DNA of 64,000 nucleotides, from the NCBI RefSeq assembly GCF_006716185.1, contig NZ_VFOP01000001.1:1674001-1738000 (forward strand), written 5' to 3'. A model generated the notes under the pieces. That model worked only from the letters and a program-made list of their open reading frames with translations, had not been told where the DNA came from and did no database searches. The stretch comes from Ornithinicoccus hortensis (GTDB lineage: Bacteria; Actinomycetota; Actinomycetes; Actinomycetales; Dermatophilaceae). The translations under genes were made by a program, and so were the position numbers. Below, one piece after another: positions 33,593 through 42,661 of this stretch (the first letter of the stretch is position 1; each line of letters starts with the position of its first letter).

Positions 33593-34573
33593 ATGCGCAC
33601 ACGATTGATTGCTGGAGTGGGAACCATCGCCCTCGCCGTCTCGCTGTCGGCCTGCGGTGACGACGGAGGCAGCAGTGACGGCGGTGACTACCCGTCCGAG
33701 GACCTGGACTGGACGATCGCCTTCGGCCCCGGCGGCGGCAACGACATCATGGCCCGCACGATGGTCGACATCATCGACCAGTACGACCTCTACCCGGGCA
33801 ACATCCGACTGGAGAACCGGGAGGGCGGCAGCGGCGCGACCGGCTGGGGCTACCTGCTGAACCAGAAGGGCAGCGGCTACGGGATCTCGACCACCTCCGG
33901 CTCCTTCATCACCACCCCGCTGCAGGCCGACACCGGCTGGACCTACGAGGACTTCACCCCCGTCGGGTTGTTCGCCACGGACGACGCCCTGTTCATCGTG
34001 CCCGGGGACAGCGAGTACGAGACCTGGGAGGACTGGGTGGACTACGCGACCGGCCAGGACAGCGTCGTGGTCGGCGGCATCGGCACGGTGAACGTCGACT
34101 TCATCCTGCACGAGCTGCTCGCCGACCAGGCCGGCTACGAGATCGAGTACGTGCCGTTCAACGAGGAGGGCCAGTTGCAGACCGCCCTGCTGTCCGGGTC
34201 GCTGGACGCCACGGTCTCCAACACCGGCTCCATCCTGGGTCAGGTCGAGGCCGGCGAGGTCAGGCCCCTGATGTTCACCGGTCCCGAGCGGCTGGACGTG
34301 CTGGCCGACGTCCCCACCGGGGAGGAGCTCGGCTACCCCGACCTGCCCGCGATGCCGCGCGGCATGATCCTGCCGCCCGACGCGCCCGCCGAGGCGCAGG
34401 AGTTCTGGGTCAACACCATGAAGGAGGTCGTGGAGACCCCGGAGTGGCAGGAGTACATCGACTCCAACTACCTGGCCGAGAACATCCTGTGGGAGGACGA
34501 CTTCTACGCCTTCCTGGGTGACACGGTGGCCGACTTCGAGACCATCCTGACCGATGCCGGGGTGCTGGAGTGA
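33593..34573 (+). CDS. tctC: Tripartite tricarboxylate transporter substrate-binding lipoprotein TctC
   Basis: 326 aa. ATG at 33593 with a strong AGGAGG site. Lipobox LSAC. The Bug/TctC family pattern is evident: WTIAFGPGGGNDIMARTM (carboxylate-binding beta strand-helix) and NREGGSGATGWGYL. It captures a carboxylic acid outside the cell and hands it to TctAB. Its stop overlaps the tctB start (GTGA). Family members bind citrate, aromatic acids or dicarboxylates, so the name does not fix the ligand. Confidence 0.9.
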   Translation: MRTRLIAGVGTIALAVSLSACGDDGGSSDGGDYPSEDLDWTIAFGPGGGNDIMARTMVDIIDQYDLYPGNIRLENREGGSGATGWGYLLNQKGSGYGISTTSGSFITTPLQADTGWTYEDFTPVGLFATDDALFIVPGDSEYETWEDWVDYATGQDSVVVGGIGTVNVDFILHELLADQAGYEIEYVPFNEEGQLQTALLSGSLDATVSNTGSILGQVEAGEVRPLMFTGPERLDVLADVPTGEELGYPDLPAMPRGMILPPDAPAEAQEFWVNTMKEVVETPEWQEYIDSNYLAENILWEDDFYAFLGDTVADFETILTDAGVLE

Positions 34574-35127
34574 GTAGCGCACTCCGGACCCGAGATCCTC
34601 ACGAGACGGGAGACGCCGAGGTGTCCGGCACCGCCGGCGGGCGTCCGTTCCCGGTCAAGCTCGTCTTCTTCGTCGCGCTCCTGCTGATCATGCTGGGGTA
34701 CACCCAGATGGCCTTCGACCTGGAGTGGACGACCAAAGCGGGGCGGATCGGGCCGGGCTTCTTCCCCCGGATCATCGGGGTGCTCGGCACGCTGCTCACC
34801 CTGCTGGCCGTCTACCAGGCCTGGAAGGACCCGGAGGACGAGGCCGAGGGCTTCGAGGAGGAGGACCAGGGGGAGGCCGACCTCGGCCGCCACCCGATGG
34901 TGCTCCTCGGGGTCGTGCTCGCCTCGATCGTCTTCCTGGTCACCTTCAACACCCTCGGCGCGATCGTGTCCGGCGCCATCTTCTGCTTCCTGGTGCTGGC
35001 CTACCTGAACCGGGGAAAGTGGGTGGCGAACGTCATCCTGGCGGTCGCCGTGCCGCTCGCGATGTACCTGCTGTTCCAGACCGCGCTCAACGCCGGACTC
35101 CCCTCCGGGATCCTGCCCCGCTTCTAG
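34570..35127 (+). CDS. tctB: Tripartite tricarboxylate transporter small membrane subunit TctB
   Basis: 185 aa from the GTG at 34570. Four helices. TctB pattern: RIGPGFFPRIIGVLGTLLTLL after the first helix. A short acidic linker (EDEAEGFEEEDQ) splits the protein in two helix pairs. Partner of TctA. Confidence 0.88.
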   Translation: MSSALRTRDPHETGDAEVSGTAGGRPFPVKLVFFVALLLIMLGYTQMAFDLEWTTKAGRIGPGFFPRIIGVLGTLLTLLAVYQAWKDPEDEAEGFEEEDQGEADLGRHPMVLLGVVLASIVFLVTFNTLGAIVSGAIFCFLVLAYLNRGKWVANVILAVAVPLAMYLLFQTALNAGLPSGILPRF

Positions 35128-35148
35128 CGGCACCCGGGAAAGGTACTC

Positions 35149-36813
35149 ATGGACGTCTTCAACAACCTCGCGGGCGGGATCGCCACGATCCTGACCCTGC
35201 AGAACCTGTTCCTGCTGGCAGCCGGCGTCACGGTCGGCATGATCGTCGGGGTGATGCCCGGTCTGGGCCCGTCCGCCGGGCTGGCGATCCTGCTCCCGCT
35301 GACCTTCGGGCTCGACCCGGCCGGGGCCATCGTGATGCTCGCGGCGGTCTACTACGGGTCGATGTATGGCGGCACGATCACCTCGGTGCTGATCAACACC
35401 CCTGGTGAGTCGGCCACGGTGGCCAGTACCTTCGACGGCTATCCGCTCGCCAAGAAGGGGCGCGCCGGTCCCGCCCTGGTGATGGCCGCGGTGGCCTCGT
35501 TCATCGCCGGCACGGTCGGTGCCATCCTGATCAGCTTCTTCGCACCGGCCACGGCCTCGGTCGCCCGGACCTTCGGGCCGCCCGAACTGTTCCTCGTCGT
35601 GGTCGCCGGTCTGCTCACGCTGATCGTCATCATCGGTAAGAACAAGATGCTCGGGGTGCTCTCGGCCCTGCTCGGCTTCGGCATCGCCACCGTCGGGATC
35701 GACCCGGGCGGCGGCCAGCAGCGCTACACCTTCGGGTCCACCGAGCTGATCAACGGGATCGACTTCGTGCCGGTCGCGATCGGCCTGTTCGGCGTCGGCG
35801 AGATCCTGCATACGCTCTGGCGTGGCGGGCACCTGGAGAAGATGGGCTACGCCAAGGTCTCGGTGCGCGACCGTGCCTTCTGGCCGACCAAGCAGGACTT
35901 CAAGGAGTCCAACGGCTCGATGTGGCGCGGCTCCTTCCTCGGCTTCCTGGTCGGGACCGCTCCCGGCGCCGGGGCCACCGTGGCGTCGCTGATGAGCTAC
36001 AACCTGGAGAAGTCGGTCTCCAAGACGCCGGAGAAGTTCGGCAAGGGCGCGATGCCGGGCCTGACCGGTCCCGAGGCCGCGAACAACGGTGCATCGGCCG
36101 GTGCCATGGTGCCGCTGCTCACCCTGGGCATCCCAGGGTCCGGCGCGACCGCGGTGCTGCTCGCCGGCTTCCTGATGTGGGGCCTGCAGCCCGGCCCGCT
36201 GCTGATGGAGCAGAACCCCGACTTCGCCTGGGGCCTGATCGCCAGCATGTACCTCGGCAACGTGATGCTGCTGCTGATCAACATCTTCATGATCCCCAGC
36301 TTCGCCAGCATCGCCCGGGTGCCGTTCCGGCTGTTGGCCCCGGTGATCATCGTGCTGTGCGTACTGGGCACCTACACCGTCAACGGCAGCATCATCGAGG
36401 TCGGCATCATGTTGGCCTGTGGTGTGCTGGGCTTCTTCATGCGGCGCTTCGGGATGTCCCCGGCCGCGCTGGTGATCGCCCTGGTCCTCGGCCCGCTGGC
36501 CGAGGAGACGCTGCGGCAGACGATGGTGATCTCCGGCGGTGACCCCACGATCTTCCTGCAGCGCACCACCTCGGTGTACCTGCTTATCGCGATGGCCCTG
36601 CTCCTGCTGATCCCGCTGGTCGCGCCGCTGCTCAAGCGCGCGGTCACCGCACAGGTCCGGGACATCGGGCGGGCCCGGCGCTACAAGGAGCGTCAGGAGG
36701 CCAAGGCGGCCAGGTCCTCCGGCGGGTCGGATGCTGAGAAGGTAGGGACCGCGGTCGGCAGCCAAGACGGACCGCCCCGTGAGGACCCACCCGCAGGTGA
36801 AGGGAAGTCATGA
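35149..36813 (+). CDS. tctA: Tripartite tricarboxylate transporter large permease TctA
   Basis: 554 aa with about 12 helices. Family signatures: VGMIVGVMPGLGPSAGLAIL, GGTITSVLINTPGESATVA, and the second-half copy VGTAPGAGATVASLMSY with TLGIPGSGATAVLL. This is the ion-coupled permease. A hydrophilic tail of ~45 residues ends the protein. Its stop overlaps the start of the oxidase gene (ATGA). Confidence 0.92.
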   Translation: MDVFNNLAGGIATILTLQNLFLLAAGVTVGMIVGVMPGLGPSAGLAILLPLTFGLDPAGAIVMLAAVYYGSMYGGTITSVLINTPGESATVASTFDGYPLAKKGRAGPALVMAAVASFIAGTVGAILISFFAPATASVARTFGPPELFLVVVAGLLTLIVIIGKNKMLGVLSALLGFGIATVGIDPGGGQQRYTFGSTELINGIDFVPVAIGLFGVGEILHTLWRGGHLEKMGYAKVSVRDRAFWPTKQDFKESNGSMWRGSFLGFLVGTAPGAGATVASLMSYNLEKSVSKTPEKFGKGAMPGLTGPEAANNGASAGAMVPLLTLGIPGSGATAVLLAGFLMWGLQPGPLLMEQNPDFAWGLIASMYLGNVMLLLINIFMIPSFASIARVPFRLLAPVIIVLCVLGTYTVNGSIIEVGIMLACGVLGFFMRRFGMSPAALVIALVLGPLAEETLRQTMVISGGDPTIFLQRTTSVYLLIAMALLLLIPLVAPLLKRAVTAQVRDIGRARRYKERQEAKAARSSGGSDAEKVGTAVGSQDGPPREDPPAGEGKS

Positions 36814-38036
36814 CGCAGACCAGGTATGCCGTGGTCGGCGGCGGCATCGTCGGTGCCGCCGTCGCCAGCCGGCTGCTCGACGTCCACCCGGACGCCTCCG
36901 TCACCGTGCTGGAGAAGGAGGACTCCCTGGCGGGGCACCAGACCGGCCGCAACAGCGGCGTGGTGCACGCGGGGCTGTACTACACGCCCGGCTCGCTCAA
37001 GGCGCGGCTGTGCCGCCAGGGCGTCGGGATGCTGAAGGACTTCTGCTCCGAGCACCGGCTGCCCTACCAGGAGATCGGCAAGGTCCTCGTCGCGCTGGAC
37101 GACGTCGAGGCCGGGCGGCTGGCCTCGATCCAGGAGCGGGCCGAGGCCAACGGCGTGCCCGGCGTGCGCCGGATCGGACCTGAGGAGCTGCGCGAGCTGG
37201 AGCCCCACGTGCGCGGGGTAGCCGGCCTGCACTCACCCACGACGGCGATCGTGGACTACCCGGCCGTGACCCGGACCCTGGCCGGTCAGGTGTTGGACCG
37301 CGGCGGTGACGTCCGCACCGGCACCGAGGTGGTGGCGTTGCGCAACACCGCCAACGGGGTGGAGCTGAGCACCACGGCGCAGGGTGAGACGCAGGTCGAG
37401 ACGTTCGACAGCGTCATCCTGTGCGCCGGCCTGCACGCAGACCGGCTGGCCCGCCAGGTGGGGGCCAGTCCCGAGCCGCGGATCATGCCGTTCCGCGGGG
37501 AGTACCTGCTGCTGCGCCCGGACCGCCGCGACCTGGTGCGCGGGCTGGTCTACCCGGTGCCCGACCCGCGGTACCCCTTCCTCGGGGTGCACCTGACGCC
37601 CCGCACCGACGGCGAGGTGCTGATCGGCCCGAACGCCGTCCTGGCGCTCGCCCGGGAGGGCTACTCCTGGCGGAAGGTGTCCCTCAAGGACCTGTCCGAG
37701 ACGGTGCTCTGGCGCGGCTTCGCCCCGTTCGCCGCGAAGAACTGGCGCACCGGGATCGCCGAGATGGCGGGATCGCTCAGCACGAAGCGGTTCGTGTCTG
37801 CAGCCCGCCGCTACGTCCCGGAGCTCGAGGTGGGCGACGTGCTGCCCGGCCCGAGCGGCATCCGGGCCCAGGCCATGGACCGGGACGGCAGCCTGGTCGA
37901 CGACTTCCGGATCGACCGGCAGGGACGGGTCGTCGCGCTGCGCAACGCGCCGTCCCCGGCGGCCACCTCGAGCCTGGCGATCGCCGAGTACCTGGTCACC
38001 GAGATCGACCGAGCCCACGAGGAGCTGACGAGATGA
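36810..38036 (+). CDS. lhgO: L-2-hydroxyglutarate oxidase-like FAD enzyme
   Basis: 408 aa. The N-terminal FAD Rossmann motif VVGGGIVGAAVASRLL (8-23) and the LhgO landmarks TGRNSGVVHAGLYYTPGSLKA, MPFRGEYLLL and GPNAVLALAREGY are clear. LhgO oxidises L-2-hydroxyglutarate to 2-oxoglutarate and feeds electrons to the membrane. In this operon the true substrate may be another L-2-hydroxy acid made during degradation of the imported compound. Confidence 0.88.
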   Translation: MTQTRYAVVGGGIVGAAVASRLLDVHPDASVTVLEKEDSLAGHQTGRNSGVVHAGLYYTPGSLKARLCRQGVGMLKDFCSEHRLPYQEIGKVLVALDDVEAGRLASIQERAEANGVPGVRRIGPEELRELEPHVRGVAGLHSPTTAIVDYPAVTRTLAGQVLDRGGDVRTGTEVVALRNTANGVELSTTAQGETQVETFDSVILCAGLHADRLARQVGASPEPRIMPFRGEYLLLRPDRRDLVRGLVYPVPDPRYPFLGVHLTPRTDGEVLIGPNAVLALAREGYSWRKVSLKDLSETVLWRGFAPFAAKNWRTGIAEMAGSLSTKRFVSAARRYVPELEVGDVLPGPSGIRAQAMDRDGSLVDDFRIDRQGRVVALRNAPSPAATSSLAIAEYLVTEIDRAHEELTR

Positions 38037-38986
38037 CCGAGCCCGCTGCACTAACCCCGGAGCACCAGGGACCCGCGGGGCACCCGCACCTGCCGGGGGA
38101 CCTGTGGATCATCCTGGCCACCCCCTTCGACGGGCAGGGCCGTCTGGACCACGAGTCGATGGTCCGGCAGGTGGGCTTCGCCCGCGACGCCGGCGCCGAC
38201 GGGGTGGTGGCGCTCGGGGTCTTCGGCGAGGCCGCCTCGCTGAGCCTGGCCGAGCAGCGCGAGGTCGCCCGGACGGTCGCCTCGGCGGCCGACGGTCTGC
38301 CGCTGGTCCTCGGGGTCGCCGGTCGCAGCACCGCGGTGGCGCTGGAGCAGGCGGAGAACGCCCTCGCCGGCGCGGACCGCGAGGCGGCCCTCATGGTGCT
38401 CATCACCAGCGGTCGGCCGGACGTGCTCCAGGCCCACCTCGACGCGTTGTATGCGGGCACCGGCGCACCCGTGGTGCTGCAGGACTACCCGGCGACCTCC
38501 GGCGTGCAACTGGCGGCGGCGGCGCTCGGCGACCTCGTCGCCGCCAATCCCCAGATCGTGGCGATCAAGGCCGAGGCGGCGCCTACGCCACCGGGCATCG
38601 CCGCCATGGTCGAGCGCACCGGCGTGCCGGTCTTCGGCGGTCTGGGCGGAGTGGGTCTGCTGGACGAGCTCGCGGCCGGCAGCGCCGGGGCCATGACCGG
38701 CTTCAGCCACCCGGAAGGACTCCGCGCGACGCTGGACGCCCACCGGGCCGGCGGCTTCGAGGCCGCCCGGGCGGCCTACGCACCATGGCTGCCGCTGGTC
38801 AACTTCGAGGCGCAGCAGGGGATCAGCCTGGCGCTGCGCAAGATGCTGTTGCACCGGCGGGGAGTCCTGGCGGATCCCTTCGTGCGACCGCCCGCCCCCT
38901 CCGTCCCACCGGCCCTGCTGCCCGTCCTCGAGCAGCACCTGGCCGCCGCACCCACCCGCCCGGACCACGAAAGGACCCCCGTATGA
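38033..38986 (+). CDS. Dihydrodipicolinate synthase-family lyase/aldolase
   Basis: 317 aa, ATG at 38033 overlapping the oxidase stop. DapA-type barrel: LATPFDGQGRLDHESMVRQV at the start, Schiff-base Lys179 in IVAIKAEA, and Tyr in VVLQDYPATSG. The GEAASLSLAEQREV block corresponds to the GE/TGE substrate loop, but the Thr-Thr pair of true DapA is not present. Such proteins cleave or form 2-keto acids (KDG aldolase, keto-deoxy sugar acid dehydratase, hydroxy-oxoglutarate aldolase). Catabolic role by context. Confidence 0.85.
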   Translation: MTEPAALTPEHQGPAGHPHLPGDLWIILATPFDGQGRLDHESMVRQVGFARDAGADGVVALGVFGEAASLSLAEQREVARTVASAADGLPLVLGVAGRSTAVALEQAENALAGADREAALMVLITSGRPDVLQAHLDALYAGTGAPVVLQDYPATSGVQLAAAALGDLVAANPQIVAIKAEAAPTPPGIAAMVERTGVPVFGGLGGVGLLDELAAGSAGAMTGFSHPEGLRATLDAHRAGGFEAARAAYAPWLPLVNFEAQQGISLALRKMLLHRRGVLADPFVRPPAPSVPPALLPVLEQHLAAAPTRPDHERTPV

Positions 38987-39756
38987 AGCTCGGCATCGAA
39001 GGCAGGACCGCCATCGTCCTGGGCGCCACCTCCGGCATCGGCTCGGCCATCGCCGACGCGCTCGCGGCCGAGGGCGTCAACATCGTCGTCGTCGGACGGG
39101 ATGCCGACCGGACCACGGCCCGCGCGGCCCAGCTCGCCTCCGCCACGCCGGTCACCGCCGACCTCACCGAACCCGACGCGCCGGCGACGATCGTGGCGGC
39201 CGCGGAGTCGGCATACGGGCAGGTCGACATCGTCGTGCTCAACGGAGGCGGCCCGCCGCCCGGCACCGCGGACGCCACGACCCCCGAGGCCGCCGGCGAC
39301 GCCTTCGACCTGCTGGTCCGGCCGCACGTCGACCTGGTGCAGCGCGTGCTGCCCGGGATGCGGGAGCGTGGCTGGGGTCGCTTCATCGCCGTCGGCTCCA
39401 GCGGCGTGCACCAGCCGCTGCCCAACCTCGCCCTGTCGAACCTCGGCCGGGCGGCGCTGGCCGGCTACCTGAAGACGCTGGCCAACGAGGTCGCCGGGGA
39501 CGGCGTCACCGTCAACATGGTGCTGCCCGGCCGGATCCAGACCGAGCGGGTCGACAAGCTCGACCGGGCCAACGCCGAGAAGGCCGGCAAGGCGGTCGAG
39601 GACGTCCGCGCGGCGTCCATGGCGACCATCCCGGTCGGCCGCTACGGACGTCCCGAGGAGTTCGGGGCGGTCGCCGCCTTCCTGGCCGGCGAACCCGCCT
39701 CCTACGTCACCGGCCAGGAGATCCGGGTGGACGGAGGTCTGGTCCGCGCCCGCTGA
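38983..39756 (+). CDS. Atypical short-chain dehydrogenase/reductase (FabG-like)
   Basis: 257 aa. Cofactor loop ATSGIGSAIA and NGGGPPPG in place of NNAG. The catalytic Tyr-x-x-x-Lys is absent: the region reads LALSNLGRAALAG, with Ser and Arg at the Tyr and Lys positions. The same LSN-R pattern is, from memory, typical of one FabG-like subfamily (also with VNMVLPGRIQTERV), so it is likely a family trait and not decay. Substrate unknown; may oxidise a keto-deoxy acid. Starts in the stop codon of the aldolase gene. Confidence 0.83.
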   Translation: MKLGIEGRTAIVLGATSGIGSAIADALAAEGVNIVVVGRDADRTTARAAQLASATPVTADLTEPDAPATIVAAAESAYGQVDIVVLNGGGPPPGTADATTPEAAGDAFDLLVRPHVDLVQRVLPGMRERGWGRFIAVGSSGVHQPLPNLALSNLGRAALAGYLKTLANEVAGDGVTVNMVLPGRIQTERVDKLDRANAEKAGKAVEDVRAASMATIPVGRYGRPEEFGAVAAFLAGEPASYVTGQEIRVDGGLVRAR

Positions 39757-39834
39757 CCGACCCGCCCCCACGCCATACCGGCTGTTCCCGCCCCACCACG
39801 ACGCCCCGTCCCACCCACGCCACCGAGGAGACCC

Positions 39835-40701
39835 GTGTCCGCCCACTTCGCCACCATCACCGAGTCCGGCACCGAGTCCGACACCGAGCAACCGGTCCTG
39901 GTCCTGCCCGAGCGCGGCGTGATCCCCTTCGCGGCGCTCGGGGACGACGTGCCCGCCACCCTGCTCGAGGCGATCCGGTCCGAGCGGACCGGTGAACTCG
40001 CCGACCGCGCGGCGACCGCCCCCGACACGGCCTTCCGCCCGGTCGACGGGGTGACCTTCACGGCCCCCTACCGGCACCCCCGGATGATCTGGGGGATCGG
40101 GCTCAATTACGTCGACCACGCCGCCGACCTGTCGGAGTCGGTCCCCGAGGAGCCGGCGTCCTTCATCAAGCTGGACCACACGGTGATCGGGCCGGGCGAG
40201 CCGATCCCGGTGCCGCAGCAGAGCGAGCGGACCACCAGCGAGGCGGAGATGGGCCTGGTGATCGGGCGACACTGCCGCAACGTCGAGCCCGAGGAGGCCC
40301 TGGACTACGTGCTCGGCGCGGTCAACGTGCTGGACCAGACGGCCGAGGACATCCTGGCGCGCAACCCGCGGTTCCTGACCCGGTCCAAGAACTTCCCCGG
40401 GTTCTTCTCCTTCGGCCCGCAGATCGTCCCGCTGGAGGAGGTCGTCGCCCACGCCGGGAGCCTGGAGGACATCGAGGTCTCCACGGTCGTGAACGACGAG
40501 CAGACACGGACCAACACGGTCTCCCGGATGCGGTACTCGCCCGCCTACCTGATCAGCTTCCACAGCAAGGTGATGCCGTTGCAGCCCGGCGACATCCTGT
40601 CGCCGGGGACCCCCGGCGCCATCCACGTGCGCCCCGGCGACATCGCCGAGTGCCGCATCCCCGGGCTGGGGGTGCTGCGCAACCCGGTGGTCGCCGGCTG
40701 A
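39835..40701 (+). CDS. Fumarylacetoacetate hydrolase (FAH) family protein
   Basis: 288 aa from the GTG at 39835, with GAGGAG upstream. FAH fold: IWGIGLNYVDHAADL, the metal-binding SEAEMGLVIG, NVLDQTAEDI and SKNFPGFFSFGPQIV. Family members hydrolyse C-C bonds of 2,4-diketo acids (for example 2,4-diketo-3-deoxy sugar acids) or decarboxylate/hydrate related compounds. Last gene of the operon. Confidence 0.87.
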   Translation: MSAHFATITESGTESDTEQPVLVLPERGVIPFAALGDDVPATLLEAIRSERTGELADRAATAPDTAFRPVDGVTFTAPYRHPRMIWGIGLNYVDHAADLSESVPEEPASFIKLDHTVIGPGEPIPVPQQSERTTSEAEMGLVIGRHCRNVEPEEALDYVLGAVNVLDQTAEDILARNPRFLTRSKNFPGFFSFGPQIVPLEEVVAHAGSLEDIEVSTVVNDEQTRTNTVSRMRYSPAYLISFHSKVMPLQPGDILSPGTPGAIHVRPGDIAECRIPGLGVLRNPVVAG

Positions 40702-40778
40702 GACCGCGGGGCGCACGCCGCCCGGCCACCCGGCCACAGTGGTCGTGGGCACCCGTCCGGTGCTGGGAGACTGTGCGG

Positions 40779-41459
40779 GTGCCGGGTGTGCGTTTCGAAC
40801 AGGTCGACCTGCGCTATGAGCGACGCACCGTCCTGGAGAGCATCGACCTGGACCTCGTGGAGCACCGGGTCGGCATCGTCGGCGCCAACGGTTCGGGCAA
40901 GTCCAGCCTGGTCCGGATGATCAACGGCCTGGTCCGTCCCACGTCCGGCCGGGTCCTGGTGGGCGGGCTCGACGTGGCCCGGGAGACCCGGCGGGTGCGC
41001 CAGCGCGTCGGGTTCCTGTTCCCCGACGCCGACCACCAGATCGTGATGCCGACGGTGCGGGAGGACCTGGCCTTCTCGTTGCGCGGGTCGGGGCTGCCGG
41101 CCGCCCAGGTGCACGAGCGGGTGGAGGGTGCGCTCACGGCATACGGTCTGGCCGAGCATGCCGACCACCCGTGCTACCTGCTGTCCGGCGGGCAGAAACA
41201 GTTGCTCGCGCTGGCCGCGGTGCTGCTCACCGAACCCACCCTGATCGTCGCCGACGAGCCGACCACCCTGCTGGACCTGCGCAACGTGCGCGCGATCTCG
41301 GCGCGCCTGGCCGCGCTCGAGCAGCAGCTGATCCTGGTCACCCACCACCTGGAACTGCTCGACGGGTTCGACCGGGTCGTGGTGATCGACGAGGGGCGGG
41401 TGGTCGCCGACGACGCGCCCGGGCCCGCGCTGGAGCGGTATGTCGAGCTCCTGGGGTAG
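40779..41459 (+). CDS. bioM: ECF transporter ATPase BioM
   Basis: 226 aa from the GTG at 40779 (GGGAG upstream; GTG 40788 is possible). Walker A GANGSGKSS, the energy-coupling-factor Q-loop FPDADHQIVMPTV, signature LSGGQKQLL and Walker B LIVADEPTTLLD. The ADHQI form is common in BioM. Together with BioN (overlapping gene) and BioY it would import biotin; BioY lies 14 kb upstream. Confidence 0.88.
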   Translation: MPGVRFEQVDLRYERRTVLESIDLDLVEHRVGIVGANGSGKSSLVRMINGLVRPTSGRVLVGGLDVARETRRVRQRVGFLFPDADHQIVMPTVREDLAFSLRGSGLPAAQVHERVEGALTAYGLAEHADHPCYLLSGGQKQLLALAAVLLTEPTLIVADEPTTLLDLRNVRAISARLAALEQQLILVTHHLELLDGFDRVVVIDEGRVVADDAPGPALERYVELLG

Positions 41460-42099
41460 CGGCGCGGCGCGCCTCATCGGGGTGCACTGGCCGGGCGACT
41501 CGTGGCTGCACCGGTTGCCGGCCGGGGCCAAGGTGGGCGGCCTGGTGGTCGCGGTGGCCGTGTTGCTCTGGATGGACGAGCCGTATGCCGTGGGGGCCGC
41601 GCTCCTGCTCTCCCTCCTGGTGCTCGCCTCGGCCCGGGTGCCGTGGCGCTGGTTGGGGGCCCCCGCCCGTGCCGTCGGCCTGATGCTCCTGCTGGTCGGC
41701 GCGTTCCAGGTGTGGGTGCTCGGGTGGGAGGCCGCCGTGGTCGGGGTGTGCCGGATCGCGGCCATGCTCGTGCTCGCCTGGACCGTCTCGCTGACCACCC
41801 CGGTCACCGCCATGCTGGACCTGTTGCGGAGGTTGCTGGGCCCGCTGCGGCTGGTGCGGGTGGACCCCGACCGGGTGGCGATGACGATCGCCCTGGCGAT
41901 CCGGAGCATCCCCCTGGTGCTGGCGGCCGTGGAGCAGGCGGACCAGGCCCGCCTGGCCCGTGGGCAGCGCCGGTCCCTGACGGCACTGGTCGTCCCGACG
42001 GTCGTGCGGACCGTGCGCATCTCCGACGCGCTGGGGGACGCCCTGATCGCCCGCGGCTACGGCGCCGAGGAACCTGCCCCGCGGCGGGGAGCGGAGTAG
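41440..42099 (+). CDS. bioN: ECF transporter coupling protein BioN (EcfT family)
   Basis: 219 aa, ATG at 41440, overlapping bioM by 20 bp. Five or six helices and the two cytoplasmic A-R-G motifs that grip the ATPases (ARLARGQR and ALIARGYG). It begins with GVHWPGDSWLHRLPAGAKV, as in bacterial BioN. Confidence 0.87.
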   Translation: MSSSWGSGAARLIGVHWPGDSWLHRLPAGAKVGGLVVAVAVLLWMDEPYAVGAALLLSLLVLASARVPWRWLGAPARAVGLMLLLVGAFQVWVLGWEAAVVGVCRIAAMLVLAWTVSLTTPVTAMLDLLRRLLGPLRLVRVDPDRVAMTIALAIRSIPLVLAAVEQADQARLARGQRRSLTALVVPTVVRTVRISDALGDALIARGYGAEEPAPRRGAE

Positions 42100-42106
42100 C
42101 GGCCGG

Positions 42107-42565
42107 TCAGGTCGGGTCGGCGGCCTCGGCGAGCACCTGTCGGGCGCGGATCACCTGGGCCTCGACCTCGAGGATGCTGCAGGCCACCCGGCGCCGGTCG
42201 AGGATCCCGGCGGTCGGCAGGTAGCTGACGATTTCGCTGACCACCATGATCTGCACCCGTGCCAGGGCGGGGTGGCGCGGCAGCCACCGCTGGCCGAGGA
42301 ATCCGGGCAGTGCGTGCAGGAGGGTCTCCGGCCCGGCGACCCGCACGACGGCCCCGAGGGAGTGCAGCTGCCGTTCGGCATGGACCAGGACCTTCTCGCT
42401 GTCGGTGAGGAACCGCTCGCACTCCAGGTCGAGGTAGCGCTCGAGCTTGCGACGGACGCCGTGCGAGCGTGTCCACATGGCGGGGTGGCGCAGCATCCGG
42501 GACTGCGCGAAGAAGCCCTCGAGTGTTCGCTCGATAGAGAGCGGAACTGCGGCCGCCGTGTCCAT
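42107..42565 (-). CDS. Conserved-looking hypothetical, 152 aa
   Basis: ATG at 42565. Soluble, helical, rich in Arg/Leu; segments such as RKLERYLDLECERFL and ILEVEAQVIRARQVLAEA suggest coiled or bundled helices. No recognisable domain or ribosome site. TTGGCA and CTACAT upstream on the minus strand could form a promoter with a very short leader. Convergent with bioN, 7 bp between stops. Confidence 0.55.
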   Translation of the reverse strand: MDTAAAVPLSIERTLEGFFAQSRMLRHPAMWTRSHGVRRKLERYLDLECERFLTDSEKVLVHAERQLHSLGAVVRVAGPETLLHALPGFLGQRWLPRHPALARVQIMVVSEIVSYLPTAGILDRRRVACSILEVEAQVIRARQVLAEAADPT

Positions 42566-42661
42566 ATGTAGAGACTGCCAAACGCCACCGACAGGTCGTG
42601 CACCGGGGTGGCCCGGCGTGTCCCGGAGTCCCTGCCCGGCGCCGGTCATCGGGGTGCGATC

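Noticed and set aside
34504-36765. Long minus-strand frame (753 codons) over tctB and tctA
   Set aside because: Plus-strand genes are certain by family signatures and overlapping starts. The antisense product is His/Gln/Asp-rich low complexity without domains.
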